A DNA stretch of 5,769 bases from Rhodoferax sp. (GTDB taxonomy: Bacteria; Pseudomonadota; Gammaproteobacteria; Burkholderiales; Burkholderiaceae), in contig JAQGNA010000318.1 of the NCBI GenBank assembly GCA_028292075.1, positions 1 through 5,769 of the forward strand. The letters are read 5' to 3'. The notes below the pieces were generated by a model. The model was given only the letters and a program-made list of their open reading frames with translations. It made no database searches and had not been told where the DNA came from. Position numbers and translations under genes: made by a program. Positions 1 through 4,720 of the stretch are shown piece by piece (positions within the stretch are counted from its first letter, which is position 1; each line of letters opens with the position of its first letter).

Positions 1-656
1 CGGGTCATGGCGTGGTAGCGCGGCGAGGTGTGGCCAGCCTCCAGCGCTTCCTTGATCAGCAGGTCGATCACCGTGCCGTTCTCGGCATGCAGGGCGACCA
101 TGCCGCCATCGGCGCCCACCTGGCGCAGCATGCGGAAGATGGCGGCGTCGTCGGCCATCATCACGCCGGGGTAGGCCATGAACATCTTGAAGCTCGTGAC
201 GCCTTCGTAGCGCATGGCGTGGCGCACGTCGCGCAGCACCTGGTCGTCGACGCGGGTGATGATGACGTGCACGCTGTAGTCGACCGCCACCTGCGACTCG
301 GCGCTGCGCTGCGCGCGGGCAATGGCGCCCAGCGGCGAGTCCGCTTCAGTCTGCAGTGCGAAGTCGACGATGGTGGTGGTGCCGCCGAAGGCCGCCGCCC
401 GCGTGCCGCTGGCGAAGGTGTCGCAGGTGATCGTCGGGCCGATCACGTTCTCGAGGTGCACATGGGTGTCGACGCCGCCGGGCAGCACGTAGAGGCCGGT
501 GGCGTCGATCACCGTCACATCCTCGCCGACCTCGATGCCACGGCCGATGGTGTGGATCACGCCGCCTCGCATCAGCACGTCGGCCACGTAGTCGTCGGTG
601 GCCGTGATGACGCGGCCGTTGCGGATCAGGGTGTCGGTGTTCATGTCGGTGTTCAT
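1..656 (-). CDS. Dihydropyrimidinase / D-hydantoinase, N-terminal 218 residues (runs off left edge)
   Basis: Cytoplasmic metal-dependent cyclic amidohydrolase, expected to open the ring of hydantoins or dihydropyrimidines to N-carbamoyl amino acids. The translation reads MNTDMNTDTLIRNGRVITA, then the amidohydrolase metal motif GGVDTHVHLE (His65, His67). SFKMFMAYPG supplies the lysine expected to be carboxylated (Lys157) and a likely substrate-binding Tyr162. HAENG supplies metal ligand His190. The visible end, GHTSPRYHAMT, matches the usual family context. Family members are about 460-490 residues, so slightly under half is present; the cut is the window edge, not a truncation. Start: ATG at 656, or an in-frame ATG at 644 made by a 12-base tandem repeat; neither has a clear Shine-Dalgarno. 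It begins 43 bases after the class V enzyme stop with no terminator between, so it is probably last or near last in the operon. Family assignment is firm; hydantoinase versus dihydropyrimidinase versus another cyclic ureide is not settled. Confidence 0.93.
   Translation of the reverse strand, partial: MNTDMNTDTLIRNGRVITATDDYVADVLMRGGVIHTIGRGIEVGEDVTVIDATGLYVLPGGVDTHVHLENVIGPTITCDTFASGTRAAAFGGTTTIVDFALQTEADSPLGAIARAQRSAESQVAVDYSVHVIITRVDDQVLRDVRHAMRYEGVTSFKMFMAYPGVMMADDAAIFRMLRQVGADGGMVALHAENGTVIDLLIKEALEAGHTSPRYHAMT
633..656 (-). repeat. 12-base tandem duplication at the hydantoinase start
   Basis: The plus-strand unit gtcggtgttcat occurs twice back to back (633-644 and 645-656) without mismatch. 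On the coding strand this duplicates ATG AAC ACC GAC, so the protein begins MNTD-MNTD and has two in-frame candidate start codons. It looks like a replication-slippage duplication. Which ATG is used cannot be decided, because neither has a recognisable ribosome binding site. Confidence 0.9.
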
Positions 657-699
657 GGGGTGTTCACGTCGCTGTCACTTCGCTTAACGCCGGATCAAG

Positions 700-1944
700 T
701 CAACGGGGGATGACTTCGTCGAGGTGCCGGATCAGCCGGTCGATCTCTTCCACCGTGTTGTAGTGCGCGATCGAGACCCGCACCACGCCGCCCTGCGGCT
801 GCAGGCCGAGCTTGTCGACCAGGCGCTTGGCATAGAAGTCGCCGAAGCGAATGCCGATGCCGAAGCGGTCGGTGTGGCGCACGACCGATTCCGATGGCGT
901 GCCGGCCACCATGAAGCTCACCGTGGGCACACGCCCGCCCTTCGCGGCGGAGTCCATGCCGATGATGCGCACCGAAGCCTTGCCGCGCAGGTAGGCCAGC
1001 AGGCGTTCGCACAACAGGTCTTCATGCTGCTCGAAGGCGTCGAATGCGGCCTGCATCTTCTGGCGGGCGGTGCCGGTGCTGCCCAGGCGCGTGCCCACGT
1101 CGATCAGGTAATCGCTGATGCCCACGCAGCCATACGAAAGTTCGTAGTTCACATTGCCCGGCTGCAGCTTGTAGGGCAGCACTTCGGGGCCGATGAAATA
1201 GTGGTTCAGGCTCGGCAGCGACAGCAGCAGCTCGCGCCGGCCCCACAGCACGGCGAAGTGCGGGCCGAACACCTTGTAGAAGCTGAAGACATAGACGTCG
1301 GCGCCGCTGGCCTGCACGTCGACCAGGCGGTGGGGCGCGTAGGCCACCGCGTCGACGCAGAGCCGGCCGCCCACGGCATGCACCCGCTCCGCCACCTGGG
1401 CCACCGGGTTGACGGTGCCCAATATGTTCGACGCATGCGTCATGGCCACCCATTTGGTGCGTGGCGTGAGCAAGGCATCGAGCGTGGCCAGGTCGAGCTG
1501 CAGTGTTTCCGGGTCGACCTCCCAGATCTTCAGCACGGCGCCGGCCGAGGCCAGGCGCATCCAGCCGCCGATGTTGGCCTCGTGGTCGGTGTCGGTGACG
1601 ATGATCTCGTCGCCGGGCCGCACGGTCGGCATGATCGCGCTCGTCAACTGAAACATCAGCGACGTGGTCGAGCCGCCCATCACCACTTCGTCGTCGTACG
1701 GCGCGTTGATGAGCTCCGCCACCGAGCGTCGTGCGGCCAGCACCTTGCTGCCCGCGTCCTGCGACTGGGCATAGCTGGCGCCCAGTTGCACGGCGCTGGT
1801 GAGCAGGTAGTCGCGCACCCGGTCGGCCACGCGGCGCAGCACCTGCGAGCCGCCAGCGTTGTCGAGGTAGGCGACCTCGTCGTTCAAGGCGGGGAATTCG
1901 GCGCGGATGTGCGCGAGGTTCAACTTGGAATCTGAGGCTTGCAT
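700..1944 (-). CDS. Class V PLP-dependent aminotransferase-fold enzyme, cysteine-desulfurase-like (VC1184-type), lacking the catalytic cysteine
   Basis: A 414-residue cytoplasmic fold-type I PLP enzyme. It opens MQASDSKLNLAHIRAEFPAL and YLDNAGGSQ, as in SufS-like proteins. Visible PLP-site elements are GGSTTS (90-95), the DHEAN stacking histidine (His121), THASNILG (169-176), VDAV with Asp198 for the pyridine nitrogen, and SFYKVFGP with Schiff-base Lys224. The C-terminal VRVSIAHYNTVEEIDRL resembles SufS. The loop that carries RxGxHC in SufS reads GIRFGDFYAKR (364-374) here, with no cysteine, so persulfide chemistry is unlikely. Related non-desulfurase members of the fold include epimerases and lyases. 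The frame is open upstream to 2136, but residues before ATG 1944 overlap the ATPase gene and look non-native. The chosen start lies 7 bases after the ATPase stop, without a Shine-Dalgarno, suggesting coupled translation. Reaction and substrate are unknown; the operon suggests an amino-acid-like intermediate linked to the hydantoinase. Confidence 0.93.
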   Translation of the reverse strand: MQASDSKLNLAHIRAEFPALNDEVAYLDNAGGSQVLRRVADRVRDYLLTSAVQLGASYAQSQDAGSKVLAARRSVAELINAPYDDEVVMGGSTTSLMFQLTSAIMPTVRPGDEIIVTDTDHEANIGGWMRLASAGAVLKIWEVDPETLQLDLATLDALLTPRTKWVAMTHASNILGTVNPVAQVAERVHAVGGRLCVDAVAYAPHRLVDVQASGADVYVFSFYKVFGPHFAVLWGRRELLLSLPSLNHYFIGPEVLPYKLQPGNVNYELSYGCVGISDYLIDVGTRLGSTGTARQKMQAAFDAFEQHEDLLCERLLAYLRGKASVRIIGMDSAAKGGRVPTVSFMVAGTPSESVVRHTDRFGIGIRFGDFYAKRLVDKLGLQPQGGVVRVSIAHYNTVEEIDRLIRHLDEVIPR

Positions 1945-1951
1945 GGTGGTG

Positions 1952-2698
1952 TCAGTGTTGGTAGATGGCCTGCAGGAACGCACGGGTGCGTTCCTCGCGC
2001 GGCGAGGTGAAAAAGGATTCGGGCGGGGCCTGTTCGATGACGCGGCCGGCCTCCATGAAGATGACGCGGTCGGCCACGCGGCGGGCAAAGCCCATCTCGT
2101 GGGTGACGATGACCATGGTGACGCCGGTGCGCGCAAGCTTCTGCATCACGTCGAGCACTTCGCCCACCATTTCGGGGTCGAGGGCCGAAGTGGGTTCGTC
2201 GAACAACAGCACCTTGGGCTCCATGGCCAGCGCCCGCGCAATGGCCACGCGCTGCTGCTGCCCGCCCGACAGTTGCCCCGGCAGCTTGTGGGCATGCTGC
2301 GCCAGGCCCACCTTGTCGAGCAGCGCCAGGGCGCAGGCGTCGGCCTCGCGGCGGGGCAGGTGGCGCACGCGCATCGGCCCCAGCGCCACGTTGGCCTGGG
2401 CCGTCAGGTGCGGAAACAGGTTGAAGCTCTGGAACACCATGCCTACCTCAGCCCGCACCTTGGCCAGGCCGCGCCCGCGCACGACCTTTTCGCCGTCGAC
2501 CAGCACTTCGCCGCGCTGGTAGTCCTCGAGCAGGTTGATGCAGCGGATCAGCGTGGACTTGCCCGAGCCCGAAGGCCCGATCACGACCACCACTTCGCCG
2601 GCCACGATGTCGAGGTCGATGCCGTGCAGCGCCTCGAAGGCGCCATAGAACTTGTGCAGCCCGCGGATCTGGATCTGGGCCGGCGAGGAAGAAGTCAT
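1952..2698 (-). CDS. Amino-acid ABC transporter ATP-binding protein (GlnQ/HisP family)
   Basis: A 248-residue nucleotide-binding subunit at the cytoplasmic face that powers polar-amino-acid import. All ABC motifs are present in order: A-loop Tyr18 (FYGAFEAL), Walker [10 protein letters not shown] (41-49), Q-loop Gln90 ([13 protein letters not shown]), signature LSGGQQQR (143-150), Walker B VLLFDE (163-168), D-loop SALD (171-174) and H-loop His200 (VTHEMGFA). The length is typical of GlnQ, HisP and GltL proteins. The start overlaps the permease stop as TGATG, sharing one base, so translation is probably coupled; no separate Shine-Dalgarno is visible. The class V enzyme starts 7 bases after its stop. 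All catalytic residues are intact, so it should be active. The family is certain; the exact solute cannot be told from the ATPase, so no gene symbol is given. Confidence 0.97.
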   Translation of the reverse strand: MTSSSPAQIQIRGLHKFYGAFEALHGIDLDIVAGEVVVVIGPSGSGKSTLIRCINLLEDYQRGEVLVDGEKVVRGRGLAKVRAEVGMVFQSFNLFPHLTAQANVALGPMRVRHLPRREADACALALLDKVGLAQHAHKLPGQLSGGQQQRVAIARALAMEPKVLLFDEPTSALDPEMVGEVLDVMQKLARTGVTMVIVTHEMGFARRVADRVIFMEAGRVIEQAPPESFFTSPREERTRAFLQAIYQH

Positions 2699-3369
2699 CA
2701 GCGGATGGCGGCGCGGTGCCGCGCCTCAAAAAAGCCGACCAGCCGCACCATTGGCAGCAGCAGCAGAAGATAGAGCAGCGCGGCGCCGATCAGCGGCGTC
2801 GGGTTGGCGGAAAGGGCCTGGGCCTGGGTGGCCTGCTTCAACAGGTCGGGCATGGCGACGACCGAGGCCAGCGCCGTGTCCTTCAGCACGTTGATGCAGT
2901 TGCTGGTGAGCGGCGGCACCACGATGCGCAGCGCCTGGGGCAGCACCACGTCGCGCATGCGGTTGAAGAAGCCGAGCCCGATGGCGTCGGCGGCTTCGAA
3001 CTGGCCCCGCGGAATGGCCTCGATGCCGGCCCGCATGATCTCGGCCGTGTAGGCGCAGGAGACGAGCGACAGCGCGGTGGCCGCGGCCGCGAACGAAGTG
3101 AGGCGGATGCCGACGAAGGGCAGAGCGTAGTACACCAGCACCAGCAGCACCAGCAAGGGGATCGAGCGGAAGACGTCGATGTAGATGCGCGCCAGCATGC
3201 GCAGCCACACCGGGCCGTACAGCCGCACGAGCGCCATGACCAGGCCGCCGGCGAACCCGGCAACGATGCTGACGGCGCCGAGCAGGATGGTGATCCACAG
3301 CCCCTCCAGCAGCATGGGCAGCGCGCCCTTGAACACGGGCCAGTTGAAGAACGTATCGAGCAGGTCCAT
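2698..3369 (-). CDS. Amino-acid ABC transporter permease (HisM/GlnP family)
   Basis: A 223-residue inner-membrane subunit with about five hydrophobic segments, roughly 22-48, 66-88, 92-110, 150-172 and 190-213. The N-terminal part ([20 protein letters not shown]) is typical of the His/Glu/Gln/Arg/opine permease family. The cytoplasmic EAA coupling loop is clear: [20 protein letters not shown] followed by IGLG (110-133), then [14 protein letters not shown]. This loop docks on the ATPase. Only one permease gene is present, so the channel is presumably a homodimer, as proposed for GlnP, unless a partner is encoded elsewhere. ATG 3369 is the only sensible start: the frame upstream has a stop at about 3399 and no other good codon between. 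No Shine-Dalgarno precedes it. The gene follows a 169-base spacer with stem-loops after the binding protein and overlaps the ATPase start by one base. Confidence 0.96.
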   Translation of the reverse strand: MDLLDTFFNWPVFKGALPMLLEGLWITILLGAVSIVAGFAGGLVMALVRLYGPVWLRMLARIYIDVFRSIPLLVLLVLVYYALPFVGIRLTSFAAAATALSLVSCAYTAEIMRAGIEAIPRGQFEAADAIGLGFFNRMRDVVLPQALRIVVPPLTSNCINVLKDTALASVVAMPDLLKQATQAQALSANPTPLIGAALLYLLLLLPMVRLVGFFEARHRAAIR

Positions 3370-3404
3370 GCGGCTAGGGAAGGCGGTAGATGCGAATCAC
3401 GGGG

Positions 3405-3419
3405 TCAGGCGCGGCCTGA
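3405..3419 (-). repeat. Small inverted repeat before the permease gene
   Basis: Arms tcaggc (3405-3410) and gcctga (3414-3419) with a 3-base loop form a tight potential hairpin 36 bases upstream of the permease start. It is one of three inverted repeats in the 169-base gap. It is short and GC-rich, so it could be chance; no function is assigned. Confidence 0.4.
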
Positions 3420-3450
3420 GGCGGTCAAACGAATTTGTCGGGGCGGGCCA

Positions 3451-3468
3451 GGGTCGCGTCGACGACCC
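3451..3468 (-). repeat. Inverted repeat in the binding-protein/permease spacer
   Basis: Arms gggtcg (3451-3456) and cgaccc (3463-3468) enclose a 6-base loop, cgtcga. Together with the hairpins at 3405-3419 and 3494-3518, it makes this spacer unusually foldable. No T-run follows on the minus strand, so it is not a standard terminator. Confidence 0.4.
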
Positions 3469-3493
3469 GAGCCGTGCCTTGGTGCTGTGAAAG

Positions 3494-3518
3494 GCGCAGG
3501 CTTGGAACCGGCCTGCGC
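3494..3518 (-). terminator. Stem-loop just after the binding-protein gene (attenuator or mRNA-stabilising hairpin)
   Basis: An inverted repeat with perfect 8-base GC-rich arms, gcgcaggc (3494-3501) and gcctgcgc (3511-3518), and a 9-base loop, starts 20 bases past the binding-protein stop. On the minus strand it is followed by CTTTCACAGC, not a run of T, so it is a weak intrinsic terminator at best. By analogy with other importer operons (malE-malF is a known case), it may protect the upstream mRNA and let the binding protein be made in excess of the membrane subunits. That role is inferred. Confidence 0.55.
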
Positions 3519-3538
3519 GGCACAGACATCCCTGCGGT

Positions 3539-4345
3539 TCAGAGCTTCGGCACGTCCATCACCTTCACGCTCGAAGAGGTGTCGGGAGGCGTCGAACCAA
3601 ACCACTTCTTGTGCGTGGCCGAGACGAAGCCTTCCTTCTTCAGCGTGGTCAGGATGTCGTTGACCTTGGTCGCGTCGGGGAAGGTCTTGGCGAACATGAA
3701 GGAGTAGCGCTCGTTGGTCGGAATGCGGGCGGCGATGCGGTACTGAGGCTTGTCCTTGATGTAGTACTCCACGGCCGGGATGTCGCTGATGTAGCCGTCG
3801 ATGCGGCCAGCGGCGAGGTCGAGCATGGCCGGGGCCAGCCCTTCGTAGCGGGAGACCTTGGCGATCTTCAGCTTGGCGGTGTTCTCGGTGGCATAGATGT
3901 CGCCGGTGGAGGCGGTGTCCACGCCCACGGTCTTGCCGGCCAGGTCTTCGACCTTGTCGATCTTGGTGGCCTTGAGCACCGACAGCGACTGGTCGCTGTC
4001 GTAGTAGGGCTGGGCGAAGGCCAGCGACTCGAGGCGCTTGGGCGTGATGGTGATGCTCGAGATCGCCATCTGGATGCGGCCCGACTGCACCGCGGGGAAC
4101 AGGCCGTTGAAGGGAATGTTCTCGATGGCGACCGTCTTGCCGGCGCGCTTGGCCACTTCATTGACCATGTCGATCTCGAAGCCGACGAACTTGCCGGCCG
4201 CATCCTGGAACTCCCACGGCACGTTGCCGATGTTGGCGCCCACGGTCCAGTCGGCGGCCATTGCGGGCAGCGTCGAAGCGGCCATGGCGCCGCTCACCGC
4301 GGCAAGGGTCAGGGCGAGCCTGGTGGCGAAAGTCTTGAGTTTCAT
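3539..4345 (-). CDS. Periplasmic amino-acid-type solute-binding protein (SBP_bac_3 family)
   Basis: A 268-residue family 3 solute-binding protein, the substrate-recognition part of the importer. A Sec signal peptide is clear: basic MKLKTFATR, a hydrophobic core, then LPAMA with cleavage expected after Ala30 to give ADWTVGANIG. Family hallmarks follow: VGFEIDMVNEVAKRAG (54-69), IPFNGLFPAVQSGRIQMAIS (77-96), and TPKRLESLAFAQPYY with Arg104, the position that normally holds the ligand alpha-carboxylate. DGYISDIPAVEYYI places Asp188 where HisJ and GlnH hold the alpha-amino group. Both residues kept argues for a ligand with an amino-acid backbone. Start: ATG 4345 gives the signal peptide at the N-terminus and has AGGAG 8 bases upstream; the open frame to 4408 adds 21 implausible residues. 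It is the first gene of the operon, about 55 bases from a candidate promoter. It is probably exported in excess over the membrane subunits. The exact ligand is unknown. Confidence 0.96.
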   Translation of the reverse strand: MKLKTFATRLALTLAAVSGAMAASTLPAMAADWTVGANIGNVPWEFQDAAGKFVGFEIDMVNEVAKRAGKTVAIENIPFNGLFPAVQSGRIQMAISSITITPKRLESLAFAQPYYDSDQSLSVLKATKIDKVEDLAGKTVGVDTASTGDIYATENTAKLKIAKVSRYEGLAPAMLDLAAGRIDGYISDIPAVEYYIKDKPQYRIAARIPTNERYSFMFAKTFPDATKVNDILTTLKKEGFVSATHKKWFGSTPPDTSSSVKVMDVPKL

Positions 4346-4352
4346 GCGAGTT

Positions 4353-4358
4353 GCTCCT
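4353..4358 (-). promoter_or_regulatory. Strong ribosome binding site of the binding-protein gene
   Basis: AGGAGC on the minus strand, 7-8 bases before ATG 4345. It fixes this start over the longer open frame reaching 4408. It is the only good Shine-Dalgarno among the five minus-strand genes. Confidence 0.85.
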
Positions 4359-4407
4359 GTGGGGCGGGTGGACTTGAAGGGCCTTTGCGAGGTCCGGCAA
4401 GAGCGCA

Positions 4408-4436
4408 AAGATAGCGCAATGAAGCAAATAAATCAA
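4408..4436 (-). promoter_or_regulatory. Candidate sigma-70 promoter for the transporter operon
   Basis: On the minus strand TTGATT (4436-4431, four of six matches to the -35 consensus) is separated by exactly 17 bases from TATCTT (4413-4408, four of six matches to the -10). It lies in the only AT-rich stretch of the window (about 4405-4465), with AT-rich sequence upstream that could act as an UP element. Transcription would begin near 4401 and leave a leader of about 55 bases before ATG 4345. Confidence 0.6.
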
Positions 4437-4460
4437 GAATTTCGCAAATGAATTATTTGA
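4433..4460. promoter_or_regulatory. Imperfect palindrome overlapping the -35 region, possible operator
   Basis: TCAA at 4433-4436 mirrors TTGA at 4457-4460, with partial symmetry inside. Nested in it is a perfect short repeat, caaat (4445-4449) and atttg (4455-4459). The position over and just upstream of the -35 would suit a regulator. AT-rich DNA often gives such matches by chance, so this is tentative. Confidence 0.3.
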
Positions 4461-4470
4461 TCCAAAACGG

Positions 4471-4489
4471 TGCGGGCGCGTCGCCCGCA
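4471..4489. terminator. GC-rich stem-loop upstream of the operon promoter
   Basis: Perfect 8-base arms tgcgggcg (4471-4478) and cgcccgca (4482-4489) enclose a 3-base loop. On the minus strand it is followed by CCGTTTTGG, a short T-run, so it resembles a weak intrinsic terminator pointing left. No minus-strand gene lies upstream of it in the window. It may shield the promoter from antisense transcription through the kinase gene, or play some other structural role. Confidence 0.4.
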
Positions 4490-4594
4490 TGCACCGCCAA
4501 GGTGTGTGCGCGGTTCATTACGGGGCATGCCGAATGAAAGAACGGCGCGCGTCGGCGCCGACCGGCCGCGCAGCCCAAACCCGCGGGGCGCACC

Positions 4595-4633
4595 GTCAGT
4601 CATCAGGCACTGACATGGTCGAGCCAGCTCGAC
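4595..4633. promoter_or_regulatory. Pair of adjacent inverted repeats upstream of the kinase gene
   Basis: gtcagt (4595-4600) pairs with actgac (4609-4614) across 8 bases; three bases later gtcgag (4618-4623) pairs with ctcgac (4628-4633) across 4 bases. The second extends by tgg/cca (4616-4618 and 4635-4637) if one base is bulged. They could be operator half-sites or RNA hairpins. No specific regulator is recognised. Confidence 0.3.
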
Positions 4634-4657
4634 GCCAGGCCTCTAACGGCTGCCGCG

Positions 4658-4663
4658 ATAATG
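4658..4663 (+). promoter_or_regulatory. Possible -10 element for the kinase gene
   Basis: GATAAT matches five of six bases of the sigma-70 -10 consensus and lies 57 bases before ATG 4721. There is no matching -35 at 16-18 bases; the nearest good hexamer, CTGACA at 4610-4615, is too far upstream. Weak call. Confidence 0.25.
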
Positions 4664-4720
4664 GCGTGCGCTCGCGCCGCGGGCACCAATGACAGTGACG
4701 CCCCCGGGGCGCAAAAATTC

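Larger units (their letters stand above)
4346..4720. other. Divergent intergenic region between the operon and the kinase gene
   Basis: 375 bases with no convincing gene. The left part (4346-4465) is AT-rich and carries the operon leader and promoter. The middle and right parts are GC-rich and carry inverted repeats: ttcatt/aatgaa (4514-4519, 4533-4538), the 12-base palindrome gtcggcgccgac (4551-4562), gtcagt/actgac (4595-4600, 4609-4614) and gtcgag/ctcgac (4618-4623, 4628-4633). A 67-codon plus frame at 4489-4692 has no recognisable product or ribosome site and I do not call it. Confidence 0.7.

Noticed and set aside
12..713. Plus-strand open frame of 233 codons
   Set aside because: It lies antisense to the hydantoinase, which has all family motifs. 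The translation is rich in His, Val, Gly and Asp, as expected from reading high-GC coding DNA on the wrong strand.
724..1935. Plus-strand open frame of 403 codons
   Set aside because: It mirrors the class V enzyme gene. Its translation is low-complexity and His/Ala/Val-rich with no domain, so it is a shadow frame.
1945..2136. N-terminal extension of the class V enzyme to ATG 2136
   Set aside because: The extra 64 residues overlap the ATPase coding end, are Ser/Pro/Arg-rich, and precede the natural family start at MQASDSKLN.
1907..2773. Plus-strand open frame of 288 codons
   Set aside because: It is antisense to the ATPase, whose Walker and signature motifs are intact. No domain is recognisable in the plus frame.
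3405..3605. Minus-strand 66-codon frame in the binding-protein/permease spacer
   Set aside because: It overlaps the end of the binding-protein gene in another frame, has no ribosome site, and its Arg/Pro/Ala-rich translation is unlike a real protein.
2716..3663. Plus-strand open frame of 315 codons spanning the spacer
   Set aside because: It is mostly antisense to the permease and shows Gln/His/Arg-rich composition without a domain. It crosses the intergenic hairpins and looks like a high-GC artefact.
3611..4414. Plus-strand open frame of 267 codons
   Set aside because: It is antisense to the binding protein, which has a clear signal peptide and ligand-site residues. The plus translation is Gly/Asp/Val/His-rich noise.
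4489..4692. Plus-strand 67-codon frame in the divergent intergenic region
   Set aside because: No Shine-Dalgarno, no recognisable domain, Arg-rich composition, and it covers several inverted repeats. There is insufficient support to call a gene.
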